Under the pieces are notes generated by a model, which had not been told where the DNA came from, ran no database searches, and was given only the letters and a program-made list of their open reading frames with translations. Of a stretch of 18,857 bases of DNA, positions 1-7,301 are shown in pieces (position 1 is the first letter of the stretch; each line of letters begins with the position of its first letter). A program made the position numbers and the translations under genes. Location of the stretch: positions 1 through 18,857 of the forward strand of contig CANMFV010000003.1 of NCBI GenBank assembly GCA_947496835.1, written 5' to 3'. This stretch comes from Flavobacteriales bacterium (GTDB taxonomy: Bacteria; Bacteroidota; Bacteroidia; Flavobacteriales_D; Crocinitomicaceae).

Positions 1-960
1 ATCAACTTTGGACCTGGATACTGGCAGTTTGTTTACCAAAAAACACAAATGGTTCAAGCAGCTACACCGTTAATCACGTTCAAAGTAGATATGAATAATT
101 ACACTGGAACTTTTAACACCGTTTATGTAAGTGGTACATTCAATAACTGGAGTGGTAACGCTAACCCAATGACTGATGCGAACGCAGACGGAATTTGGGA
201 AGTAACTTTACCAATTAATCCAGGAGCAATTGAATACAAATTCTCTTTAGACAACTGGTCAAACTCTGAGCAATTTGCTGGTGGTGAAACATGTACAGTA
301 ACAAATGGTGGATTCACTAACCGTTCTTACACGGTTGCTGTTGACGCAAACTTAGGTGCAGTATGTTACGAAAGTTGTTCAGTTTGTACTTCGGATGTTA
401 CATTCCGTGTAAACATGAATAACTATAGTGGCGCACCGTTCACAGGCGTATTCATCAACGGAACATTCAACGGATGGAACGGAACTTCTAATCCAATGAG
501 TGATGTTGATTTGAATGGGGTTTGGGAGGTTACGTTACCATTACCGAACGGAACAATCGAATACAAATTTACATTAGACGGATGGAATGCTTCTGAGCAA
601 TTTGCTGGAGGTGAGACGTGTACAATCACAACAGGTGGATTCACAAACCGTGTTTACACAGTTACTGGTGCTGCTGACTTAGGGAATGTATGTTATGAAA
701 GCTGTACTGAATGTGTAGGTGGATTGGATGAAAATGCTGCGGCAACATTCACATTAATGCCGAATCCAGCTCAAACAACGTTCAACATCGTTTCTACTGA
801 AACAATCACAGAAATTGAATTAGTTGACTTAAGCGGAAAATCAGTTCGCAAAGTAACAGGAACTAATCAGGTAAATGTTGCTGACCTTGTTCAAGGAATG
901 TACACAGTAATCGTTCGTTCTGAAAATGGAACATCTACATCACGTGTGATTGTTGAATAA
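1..960 (+). CDS. Secreted T9SS cargo protein, 3' part, two CBM48-like domains
   Basis: The frame is open to the first base of the window, so the start lies outside it and the Met codon at base 49 is probably internal. Two similar E-set/glycogen-binding-like domains (bases 73-387 and 397-714) each carry a VxxxGTFNxW core, an IEYKF strand and Cys residues ending in a CYESCxxC motif. A C-terminal domain (about 754-957) begins with MPNPAQ and ends in a short basic and aliphatic tail, which is the usual form of the type IX secretion sorting domain (type A). The protein is therefore expected to cross the outer membrane through T9SS and be released or anchored at the surface. The catalytic part, if any, lies upstream and cannot be seen. 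Carbohydrate binding is inferred from the fold only. A terminator follows the stop closely. Confidence 0.85.
   Translation: MNFGPGYWQFVYQKTQMVQAATPLITFKVDMNNYTGTFNTVYVSGTFNNWSGNANPMTDANADGIWEVTLPINPGAIEYKFSLDNWSNSEQFAGGETCTVTNGGFTNRSYTVAVDANLGAVCYESCSVCTSDVTFRVNMNNYSGAPFTGVFINGTFNGWNGTSNPMSDVDLNGVWEVTLPLPNGTIEYKFTLDGWNASEQFAGGETCTITTGGFTNRVYTVTGAADLGNVCYESCTECVGGLDENAAATFTLMPNPAQTTFNIVSTETITEIELVDLSGKSVRKVTGTNQVNVADLVQGMYTVIVRSENGTSTSRVIVE
73..387 (+). repeat. Tandem domain repeat, copy 1 (CBM48/E-set-like)
   Basis: First of two tandem copies of a domain of about 105 residues. It is roughly two-thirds identical to copy 2 at protein level, with the stretch SEQFAGGETCT shared exactly and the CYESC motif at the end of both. 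This looks like a fairly recent or selected intragenic duplication. Confidence 0.8.
397..714 (+). repeat. Tandem domain repeat, copy 2 (CBM48/E-set-like)
   Basis: Second copy, separated from the first by a linker of three residues. It carries a one-residue insertion (GAPF against GTF) near its start. The same conserved Trp, Gly and Cys positions are present as in copy 1. Confidence 0.8.
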
Positions 961-985
961 TCCTTTCAAATACATAATTGAAATG

Positions 986-1011
986 AAGAGGGGCTTGTCC
1001 CCTCTTTTTTT
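986..1011 (+). terminator. Rho-independent terminator after the T9SS protein
   Basis: A perfect 8-bp stem AAGAGGGG/CCCCTCTT with the loop CTTGT runs directly into a T tract. It lies 25 bases after the stop codon at 960. Confidence 0.9.
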
Positions 1012-1056
1012 GTTTCAAAAAATGGCATTTAACGTTATCCATCCTCGTACTTTCCG

Positions 1057-1064
1057 TACTTTTG
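1057..1064 (+). promoter_or_regulatory. Bacteroidota -7 element TACTTTTG
   Basis: An exact match to TAnnTTTG, with only four bases (TCCC) before the ATG at 1069. No clear TTTG -33 element is visible at 19-base spacing; the best candidate is T-rich sequence near 1028-1034. The spacing implies that transcription starts at or next to the A of the ATG. Confidence 0.6.
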
Positions 1065-1068
1065 TCCC

Positions 1069-1428
1069 ATGGATCACGACATCGAATTGAAATTTCAACA
1101 AGTTAAAAAAAGCCTAGAAAAAGACTTCGGGCCCGGACTAGACGTGTCATCGTTATTGTTTCTTATTGGAGTGAACGAATTAGGAATTGGCTACAAAAAT
1201 TTCAGTAAACAGGAAAAGACGGAATTAATGCACATTGCCATTTGCACCTTACTTGAACCCTATGGTTATTATGAATTTGAAGGGAGGGATAAAGACCAAT
1301 GGCCCCACTTTAAACTAAACCAATTAATTCCTGCACTTGGACATCAAGAAGAACAGCATTTAATGAAAGAGGCAATGATTGACTACTTTGTTCAAAATGA
1401 CTACTATAGACCTGATGAATCGGAATGA
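1069..1428 (+). CDS. Conserved-looking hypothetical protein, 119 aa
   Basis: I do not recognise this family. The protein is small, soluble and acidic, with no signal peptide or membrane segment. It appears mostly helical, with an amphipathic N-terminal helix (about 5-20), a more hydrophobic helix around SSLLFLIGVNELG (27-39), a central EPYGYYEFEGRDKD segment and an acidic C-terminus. The ATG at 1069 is the only sensible start because the next in-frame Met is near residue 54. The gene has its own -7 element and sits alone between a terminator and the ctaB promoter. No Shine-Dalgarno is possible, since hardly any leader exists. Its position ahead of the oxidase operon may be chance. Confidence 0.75.
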   Translation: MDHDIELKFQQVKKSLEKDFGPGLDVSSLLFLIGVNELGIGYKNFSKQEKTELMHIAICTLLEPYGYYEFEGRDKDQWPHFKLNQLIPALGHQEEQHLMKEAMIDYFVQNDYYRPDESE

Positions 1429-1458
1429 TTTTCCCCGACAAAAGAGCTTGAAAAAATG

Positions 1459-1490
1459 TTGCATTACAACAAGCTTAATTCGTAATTTTG
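1459..1490 (+). promoter_or_regulatory. Promoter of the ctaB/cox operon
   Basis: A -7 element TAATTTTG at 1483-1490 matches TAnnTTTG exactly. A TTG (1459-1461) lies 21 bases upstream as a possible -33 element. Only CACC separates the -7 box from the ATG at 1495, which again suggests a leaderless transcript. Confidence 0.65.
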
Positions 1491-1494
1491 CACC

Positions 1495-2367
1495 ATGACC
1501 CAAGAGACTGCTCAAGCTCCATCCACATTTAAAACCTATTTGGTTTTTACCAAGTTTCGATTGTCTTTTCTGGTGATTTTATCCGCACTTTCTGGGTATT
1601 TATTTGCCGGTGGGAAAGATGGCTTGGTGATTTTTTATTTAATGCTTGGAGGAACATTTGTAACTGCAGCTTCGAACGGTGCGAATCAAATATGGGAACG
1701 TGATTTAGACAAATTCATGAACCGCACCAATCGACGTCCTTTACCTACCGGACAAATGTCCCTGCGTGAAGCGTACATCATTTGTGTGTTCTCTCTTATC
1801 AGCGGAACGATTTTATTAGCTTTAATCAATTGGAAAAGTGCCATTTTAGGTGTTCTCGCTTTTATCAGTTACGTTTTTATTTATACGCCGCTTAAACAAA
1901 AAACACCTTGGGCAGTATTCGTTGGTGCGTTTCCTGGTGCCATACCGCCATTATTAGGCGCAATTGCGCACACCAATGCATTTGGTTTCGAGCCTGGAGT
2001 TTTATTTTTCGTTCAATTCACATGGCAATTCCCTCATTTTTGGGCGATTGCATGGGTCTTATACGACGACTACAAAAAAGCAGGATTTTCATTGTTGCCT
2101 TCTCGAACAGGGAGATCTAAACATTCTGCCTTTCAAATCATGTTGTATGCATTGGCACTGATTCCATTTAGCCTCGTTCCTTGGTTACTGGGATGGACCG
2201 GAATTTACTCACTTATCATTGCGAGTGTACTTGGAATAGGTTTCTTTCTATACGCATACAAACTTTACCACAGCCTAGAAGTTTTAGATGCGCGTAAACT
2301 TATGTTCGCCTCATTTGTTTATTTACCGATCATACAATTTGTTTACGTATTTGATCGCACCATATAA
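1495..2367 (+). CDS. ctaB: Heme O synthase (protoheme IX farnesyltransferase)
   Basis: A UbiA-type integral membrane prenyltransferase that adds a farnesyl group to heme b, giving heme O, the precursor of heme A in aa3-type oxidases. The first Asp-rich motif is seen as NQIWERDLDKFMNRT (residues about 64-78) followed by RRPLPTG. The second conserved segment WQFPHFWAIAW and the downstream DDYKKAGFSLLP are also present. About eight or nine hydrophobic helices fit the family, and 290 residues is the usual length. It is the first gene of the oxidase operon, with 31 bases to the next gene. No heme A synthase (ctaA) is seen nearby. Confidence 0.95.
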   Translation: MTQETAQAPSTFKTYLVFTKFRLSFLVILSALSGYLFAGGKDGLVIFYLMLGGTFVTAASNGANQIWERDLDKFMNRTNRRPLPTGQMSLREAYIICVFSLISGTILLALINWKSAILGVLAFISYVFIYTPLKQKTPWAVFVGAFPGAIPPLLGAIAHTNAFGFEPGVLFFVQFTWQFPHFWAIAWVLYDDYKKAGFSLLPSRTGRSKHSAFQIMLYALALIPFSLVPWLLGWTGIYSLIIASVLGIGFFLYAYKLYHSLEVLDARKLMFASFVYLPIIQFVYVFDRTI

Positions 2368-2398
2368 TCGTACATTCATTCCTTAAATCGAATACGCC

Positions 2399-3484
2399 AT
2401 GAGCAACGAAAACGAAGAAAAAATGACTACAAAAAGAAATTTCTCCAACGAAATTAGTCCAGAAGTGAAGGAGAAAATGAAGAAAAATCTAGTGTATGTA
2501 GGGATTTTCAGTGTAATTATGTTATTTGCTGGATTTACTTCCGGGTATTACGTATCCATGGGAGATTCCTTTTGGTTGAAATACCCCATGCCAACTTTCT
2601 TTTGGCTTAGTACCGCGAGTATTGCTTTGAGTAGTTTAGCGTTTGTACTCGCTATTCGCAGTGCAAAGAAAAATCAGCAGGGACAAATCAAAATGTGGAT
2701 GGCAGCTACGCTTATTTTTGGCGCAGGATTCATCTATTGTCAATTCAAAGGATATGGAGAATTGGTTCGAAATGGATTCCATGCAGTCAATAATTTAGTT
2801 GTAACTGATGGACGATATGGTGATTATTTTGAAGTAAAATACAATGACAAGTTCATCGATGTTGATGGCAATAAATTCGTTTACGAAGGGAAAGAAATGG
2901 GCGCGAAAGATTTCAAATCTTTTCAGGCTTTCATGGCACAGTTTAAAACAGTTAAACAAAATAAAGCCCTTCGATTAACGAAGCCAGATGGTCGTTTTGA
3001 ACTGTATTTTAACCAACAACCGTTGATCATTAAAAAAGGACTTTTGTTTGCCAATGATTCCACGCAACTTCAATTTACGGATGAAATTAGACTAAGTCAA
3101 CTTGCTGTCAATATCCTTGACGGACGCGGAGACTTTTTTGCAAGAGGGGAATATGGAAAAGATTTTACCATTTACTACAAAAAACAACTACTCGACTATA
3201 AAGACCGTAAACTTTGGTACAAAGGAAAAAGCATCAAACCTCATCTTCAGGTAAAAGCAATGGAATCGGCAGACTCCGCTTCACAATATTTATACCTGAT
3301 TACGTTCATTCACTTACTACATGTACTTGTTGCGTTAATTTATTTACTCAAAGTATCAACAGCTTCATTTAGAGGTGATTTCAATTCAGAGAACCATTTG
3401 TCGTTGAGATTAAGTGCATTATTCTGGCACTTTTTAGGTGTTTTATGGTGTGCTTTACTCTTGTTTTTCATATTTATTCACTAA
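2399..3484 (+). CDS. Cox3-like subunit with large soluble insertion (degenerate)
   Basis: A heme-copper oxidase subunit III-like protein with five predicted helices at about 31-52, 66-87, 98-117, 296-318 and 337-361. Between helices 3 and 4 lies a soluble stretch of about 175 residues (119-293) that five-helix Cox3 proteins of roughly 200 residues lack. Compared with its neighbour, the helix-3 motif QAWEW reads QFKGY here, so the Glu is lost, and YWHFVD reads FWHFLG, so the Asp is lost. The His of helix 4 (ITFIHLLHV) and WHF of helix 5 remain. A structural or assembly role is likelier than the full canonical one. An alternative start is Met 9. The cox3-like pair is typical of flavobacterial cox operons. 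Confidence 0.85.
   Translation: MSNENEEKMTTKRNFSNEISPEVKEKMKKNLVYVGIFSVIMLFAGFTSGYYVSMGDSFWLKYPMPTFFWLSTASIALSSLAFVLAIRSAKKNQQGQIKMWMAATLIFGAGFIYCQFKGYGELVRNGFHAVNNLVVTDGRYGDYFEVKYNDKFIDVDGNKFVYEGKEMGAKDFKSFQAFMAQFKTVKQNKALRLTKPDGRFELYFNQQPLIIKKGLLFANDSTQLQFTDEIRLSQLAVNILDGRGDFFARGEYGKDFTIYYKKQLLDYKDRKLWYKGKSIKPHLQVKAMESADSASQYLYLITFIHLLHVLVALIYLLKVSTASFRGDFNSENHLSLRLSALFWHFLGVLWCALLLFFIFIH
2807..3265 (+). repeat. Three degenerate repeats inside the Cox3-like insertion
   Basis: By eye, residues 137-167 align without gaps to 249-279, with 10 of 31 identical: the pattern is GxYGxxF, then a Tyr, a late Asp, and K..Y.GK. A third unit starts at residue 197 (DGRFELYF). Each unit ends in a helix-like segment such as FKSFQAFM or HLQVKAM. 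The repeats are divergent and this is a visual alignment only. Confidence 0.4.
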
Positions 3485-3504
3485 ACTTGCAGAAAATTAG
3501 TTAA

Positions 3505-4530
3505 ATGGCTGGACATACAACACAACTAGATGCCAAGACCCTTTGGGGTGGAAAAGAATCTCCTTTTCAAACAAGTTATGGTAAATTAATGATGTGGTTT
3601 TTCCTCGTGTCAGATGCACTGACGTTTAGTGGATTACTTATCGCTTACGGATTTACGCGTCACGATGCGCAAGACGCATGGCCAATTGGCGAAGAAACAT
3701 TCAATTCCATGCCTTTCTTAGGACACGGTTATCCCCTGCTTTATGTGGCTTTGATGACGTTTATTCTAATCGTTTCTTCTGTTACGATGGTATTAGCTGT
3801 TGAAGCTGGACACCGAATGGACAGAAAAGGTGTAACAAACTGGATGATTGCTACCATTATTGGTGGATTCTTCTTTGTTGGATCGCAAGCATGGGAATGG
3901 TCTCACTTTATTCACGGTTCTGAGTTTGGAAAAATTGAGTTAGCTGATGGCTCACAAGCAATTGTAAAAGGTCATTTCGGAGAAATCAAAAACTTCACAG
4001 TCATTGAGGCTGGTAAACACCACAAGGTTGGCGAAGTTATGAAAGAAGACTTGATGCATGAATTCCAACATGCAGCTGAAAAAGGTCATCTTGAAGGTGG
4101 AAACATTCATTTCGCAGACGGAACAGTTGCTAAAATCAATAAAGCAAAAGACCATGAGATGAAGTTAATCATCAAAAAATCTGGTTCTAAACATGAAATT
4201 GGTTCAACGCCAATTACAGGAGCTGCTGCTGAGAAAATGTACTATGAAGCGCTTTACAGTGGTGAAGCAAACCGTGTTGTTTACGGTGCAAACATGAAAC
4301 AAAACGAATACGGTCCACAACAATACGCACAGTTCTTCTTCTTTATTACTGGTTTCCACGGATTCCACGTTTTCTCTGGAGTAATGATCAACATCATCAT
4401 TTTATTAGGTGTTCTTGCTGGAACATACCACAAACGTGGTCACTACGAAATGGTTGAAAAAACTGGACTTTACTGGCACTTTGTCGATTTAGTTTGGGTA
4501 TTTGTATTTACGTTCTTCTACTTGATCTGA
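3505..4530 (+). CDS. ctaE: Cytochrome c oxidase subunit III
   Basis: Canonical Cox3 of the five-helix type, with helices at about 28-50, 76-99, 111-130, 275-306 and 320-341. Family residues are intact: QAWEW with Glu131 in helix 3, TGFHGFHV in helix 4, and LYWHFVDLVW with Asp328 in helix 5. Subunit III stabilises the catalytic core of the oxidase and keeps proton uptake active. Between helices 3 and 4 sits a charged, His-rich insertion (about 138-274), at the same topological place as the insertion in the upstream paralog. From memory, flavobacterial orthologs of this second Cox3 are also longer than 300 residues, so the insertion itself is probably normal for the group. It follows its paralog by 20 bases. 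Confidence 0.92.
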   Translation: MAGHTTQLDAKTLWGGKESPFQTSYGKLMMWFFLVSDALTFSGLLIAYGFTRHDAQDAWPIGEETFNSMPFLGHGYPLLYVALMTFILIVSSVTMVLAVEAGHRMDRKGVTNWMIATIIGGFFFVGSQAWEWSHFIHGSEFGKIELADGSQAIVKGHFGEIKNFTVIEAGKHHKVGEVMKEDLMHEFQHAAEKGHLEGGNIHFADGTVAKINKAKDHEMKLIIKKSGSKHEIGSTPITGAAAEKMYYEALYSGEANRVVYGANMKQNEYGPQQYAQFFFFITGFHGFHVFSGVMINIIILLGVLAGTYHKRGHYEMVEKTGLYWHFVDLVWVFVFTFFYLI

Positions 4531-4558
4531 TTTAATAATCACACTAAAATATATTCTC

Positions 4559-4927
4559 ATGGAAAGAGATGATTTAATTGAATATTCATTGCACAACCAC
4601 CACGACGAGGCGACAGGGAAGTCTATTCGTAAGAAAATCGTTCAAGTAACTGTTTTATTAACGATTATTACAACGGTTGAAGTATTCTTGGGCGCACTAA
4701 TTAAACAAAGTAGTGATGCTTGGGCCTATGTAAAATGGTCATTTATCATCATGACCCTTGTGAAAGCAGCATACATTGTGATGGTGTTTATGCACTTAGG
4801 TGACGAGAAAAAAGCCCTTAGAAACGTTATTTTGATTCCTTATGCAATCTTCATCGCTTACTTAATCTTTATTGGATTATGGGAGGCGACAGAGGTTTCA
4901 TCTGCATTGAGATCTTTCGGTTTCTAA
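4559..4927 (+). CDS. ctaF: Cytochrome c oxidase subunit IV (COX4_pro type)
   Basis: A small membrane protein of 122 residues with three helices at about 27-47, 58-80 and 88-108. The segment LVKAAYIVMVFMHLGDEKK between helices 2 and 3 is typical of prokaryotic subunit IV proteins. The N-terminus is cytoplasmic and His-rich (HNHHDE). It is an accessory structural subunit of the aa3-type oxidase. It lies 28 bases after Cox3 and 3 bases before the first SCO-like gene. Confidence 0.9.
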   Translation: MERDDLIEYSLHNHHDEATGKSIRKKIVQVTVLLTIITTVEVFLGALIKQSSDAWAYVKWSFIIMTLVKAAYIVMVFMHLGDEKKALRNVILIPYAIFIAYLIFIGLWEATEVSSALRSFGF

Positions 4928-4930
4928 CAC

Positions 4931-5626
4931 ATGCCTCAATCCCAACAGCCCAGAAGTCGTGCAAAATCGATTTTAGCCTTGGTGTTGGTTTTTGGCCCAG
5001 CACTTTTCTTAATTCTTATTTCTACGCGTCGCTGTGAACATAAGTTCAAACAGCTAGATGACTATGGATTGGTGCAAGCACCAGCGTTTCAAGTCTATGA
5101 AAATGGAACATACCAAAGCAAAAAACTAAGCGATTACAAAGGTGATCTTGTAGTCATTTCTACCATTCAGACTACCTGCCCAAAAGAATGTGGTATTTCT
5201 CTTTGGCACTTCAATCAAATCCTCTTTCAGCACATCCGTAAAAACAAACGCAAGAAGCTGAAACAAGTGCGACTCATTTCTTTTGCTACCGATGAATTTG
5301 GACGTCCGGCAAGCGACGAACAAATCCAAACCATTAGAGAGATGCTCGAAGACGATGTGGAGGACTACGACCCATCCCTTTGGATCATTGCAAAAGGTGA
5401 CCCGGCGAAAGTTTACGACATCAAGCATAACAACCAACGCTTGTATAGAAAAGGGAAAGAATACTTCGGCGGTGTAAGTTATTCCTCACTTATGCTCCTA
5501 CTCGATAAACAAAATCACCTCAGAATGGTTTTAAAAGGTGATGAAGAGGGAATGATTCGCCGAATGAAAGAGCACCTAGCCCTGCTTCAAAAGCAATATG
5601 ATAAAGAACGGGCAAAAAATGGCTAA
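4931..5626 (+). CDS. SCO1/SenC-like protein lacking the copper-ligand His
   Basis: A membrane-anchored thioredoxin-fold protein with one N-terminal helix (about 13-31) and a periplasmic SCO-like domain. The CxxxC motif is present as CPKEC (Cys83, Cys87). The conserved His that completes the copper site in SCO proteins, normally in an HS.xxxLxD context, is replaced: the matching segment reads GGVSYSSLMLLLD, with Tyr184 where His is expected. It may act as a thiol reductant or partner of the second SCO protein rather than as a copper donor. Its stop overlaps the start of the next gene by eight bases, which points to coupled translation. Membership of the SCO family is fairly sure; the exact role is inference. 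Confidence 0.82.
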   Translation: MPQSQQPRSRAKSILALVLVFGPALFLILISTRRCEHKFKQLDDYGLVQAPAFQVYENGTYQSKKLSDYKGDLVVISTIQTTCPKECGISLWHFNQILFQHIRKNKRKKLKQVRLISFATDEFGRPASDEQIQTIREMLEDDVEDYDPSLWIIAKGDPAKVYDIKHNNQRLYRKGKEYFGGVSYSSLMLLLDKQNHLRMVLKGDEEGMIRRMKEHLALLQKQYDKERAKNG

Positions 5627-6284
5627 ACTATCTTTTCTTTTTGGACTTATTTGGCTGCTCTTTTCTTGTAGCAACGATACTCCTCCAAAACTACCCATAC
5701 TTGGAAATGCGGACATCCTCTATAAAACAGTCGATGGGAAGGAAGTAGCAGATACCATCTATCCCTCAATTCCTGCATTCACTTTTTTAAATGAAGACAG
5801 TGTTCTAGTTACAAATGAAACCTACAAAAACCGCGTTTGGGTCGTAGAGTTTTTCTTTGCCACTTGCCCTACTATTTGTCCGATTATGAATGTGCAATTC
5901 AACAAATTAAACCAAGAAACGAAAAAGTATCAAAGGCACATTCAATTTCTATCCTTTAGTATAAATCCTAAAAACGATGTGCCATCCGTTTTAGCAAAAT
6001 ACAAACGAGATCATGGAATTACAGCGAATAACTGGAACTTCCTCACAGGAAACGAAGCTGAAACACACCGATTAGGTATCGAAAACTTTTTGACCTTTGC
6101 GGGAAAAGATGACGAAGCAGCTGGCGGATACGCTCACTCTGGTTCGTTTACCCTTGTGGACAAATCAGGACATGTGCGCGGAGTTTACGCAGTTACGAAT
6201 ATGGACTTAAGTGTAAATGCGAAAGAATACAAACGACTGAAAACAGACTTAATTAACCTTTTGAAATATGAATACCATGTCTAA
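5619..6284 (+). CDS. SCO1/SenC family copper chaperone, lipoprotein
   Basis: A canonical SCO protein for copper delivery to the CuA site of the oxidase. The CxxxC motif is CPTIC (Cys83 and Cys87) and the third ligand is His173 in AHSGSFTLVD. From the ATG at 5619 the N-terminus is a lipoprotein signal (Lys, hydrophobic run, LFSC with Cys17), so it is probably a lipoprotein on the periplasmic side. An upstream ATG at 5598 adds seven polar residues. I prefer 5619 because it gives a standard signal peptide and the eight-base overlap ATGGCTAA, repeated at other junctions here. Confidence 0.92.
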   Translation: MAKLSFLFGLIWLLFSCSNDTPPKLPILGNADILYKTVDGKEVADTIYPSIPAFTFLNEDSVLVTNETYKNRVWVVEFFFATCPTICPIMNVQFNKLNQETKKYQRHIQFLSFSINPKNDVPSVLAKYKRDHGITANNWNFLTGNEAETHRLGIENFLTFAGKDDEAAGGYAHSGSFTLVDKSGHVRGVYAVTNMDLSVNAKEYKRLKTDLINLLKYEYHV

Positions 6285-6798
6285 TAACAACCTTCCATCT
6301 TCTAAATACAGAAAACTCGTTGTTGCTGTATCCATCATTATTCCTATTGCTGTTGCAGCATTGTTCGGAATTAAAGTAGAAGGTGTCGATTTATCGTTTT
6401 TACCGCCTTTTTACGCCTCGCTGAATGGAATGACAGCAGTTTTATTAATCCTTGCGTTAGTTTTCATTAAAAGCGGCAATATGAAGCTGCATCAACGAAC
6501 GATACAGGTATGTCTTGCGATTAGTTTATTGTTTTTGCTATGTTATGTTGCTTACCACATGACATCAGATAGTACGACATATGAAGGATCATACAAAGCA
6601 GTCTATTATTTCATTTTAATATCACACATCCTATTAAGCGTTGCAGTTATTCCAGTTGTGTTGTTTACGTATTTATTCGCTTTAGAAGGAAATTATGTGA
6701 AACACAAAAAATACACACGATTTGCCTTTCCCATATGGTTATATGTAGCTGTAACTGGTGTTGTGGTATATTGGATGATTTCTCCTTACTACGTGTAA
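6277..6798 (+). CDS. DUF420 membrane protein (CtaM-like oxidase maturation factor)
   Basis: A polytopic membrane protein with five hydrophobic segments and conserved-looking His residues (KLHQRT, AYHMTS, ISHILL, VKHKKYTR) in the positions typical of DUF420. The Staphylococcus member CtaM is needed for maturation of aa3 oxidase, and the operon here fits that. The ATG at 6277 gives an eight-base overlap ATGTCTAA with the previous stop. An ATG at 6268 would add three residues. Confidence 0.88.
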   Translation: MSNNNLPSSKYRKLVVAVSIIIPIAVAALFGIKVEGVDLSFLPPFYASLNGMTAVLLILALVFIKSGNMKLHQRTIQVCLAISLLFLLCYVAYHMTSDSTTYEGSYKAVYYFILISHILLSVAVIPVVLFTYLFALEGNYVKHKKYTRFAFPIWLYVAVTGVVVYWMISPYYV

Positions 6799-6851
6799 TT
6801 GTTCACAGGAAAAAAAGTGTAACTTTCAGTTCAAACATTAAATTTTTAAAA

Positions 6852-7289
6852 ATGAACCAAACTCATTTACACCTCATCACCAACCACCTAGCCATTATTG
6901 GCACTTTATTCGCTGGAATTGTACTTTTAATCGGATTAATCTCCAACACTGTTCAAACGCGCATCGCTGCGTTAATTTTAATGCTCATTTCTAGTATAGG
7001 TGGTTACATCACCTTCAAAACTGGACACGAAGCAGAAGAAACGGTTGAACACATCAAAGGAATCAGTGAATACATAATTGAGCAACACGAAGAATTTGCT
7101 GAAAAAGCCCTTTGGTTTATCATTTTACTGTTTATTGCCTCTGTTGTTGGATTGTATGCGGGCAAAAAGAATCTTCCGGCGGAGAAAAAAATCTCTTGGA
7201 TTATTTTACTAATCTCTTTTATTAGCTTTGCTATATTCGCTTGGACAGGATATTTAGGTGGACAAATAATGCATGCGAATGATATTTAA
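6852..7289 (+). CDS. Four-helix membrane protein with conserved-looking His, DUF2231-like
   Basis: A 145-residue protein with four predicted helices (about 9-31, 36-56, 86-104 and 114-134). His residues sit at or near helix ends: His5, His7 and His12 before and in helix 1, His59 in TGHEAEE after helix 2, His79 in EQHEEF before helix 3, and His141 after GYLGGQIM. The layout resembles DUF2231-type membrane proteins, some of which are suspected to bind heme; this is a pattern match by eye. The frame is open further upstream, but the ATG at 6852 is chosen because it avoids overlap with the DUF420 gene and follows an A/T-rich leader. A possible weak -7 element, TAACTTTC at 6822-6829, precedes it. 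It is the last gene of the oxidase cluster. Confidence 0.8.
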   Translation: MNQTHLHLITNHLAIIGTLFAGIVLLIGLISNTVQTRIAALILMLISSIGGYITFKTGHEAEETVEHIKGISEYIIEQHEEFAEKALWFIILLFIASVVGLYAGKKNLPAEKKISWIILLISFISFAIFAWTGYLGGQIMHANDI

Positions 7290-7301
7290 ATCCCTTTTTT
7301 C

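Noticed and set aside
123..644. Two minus-strand frames opposite the T9SS protein with similar translations (both starting MNPP and containing VSPPANCSE)
   Set aside because: They are antisense shadows of the two tandem domains; their similarity only reflects the duplication on the coding strand.
1445..1475. Inverted repeat AGCTTG/CAAGCT with an inner TGTTG/CAACA
   Set aside because: The inner and outer stems share bases and cannot both form, there is no T tract, and the stretch overlaps the ctaB promoter. It is not a convincing terminator for the 119-residue gene.
6735..6851. Upstream extension of the four-helix protein frame by 39 residues
   Set aside because: It overlaps the end of the DUF420 gene by 64 bases and encodes a Cys/Trp-rich stretch unlike a protein start; the ATG at 6852 is better.
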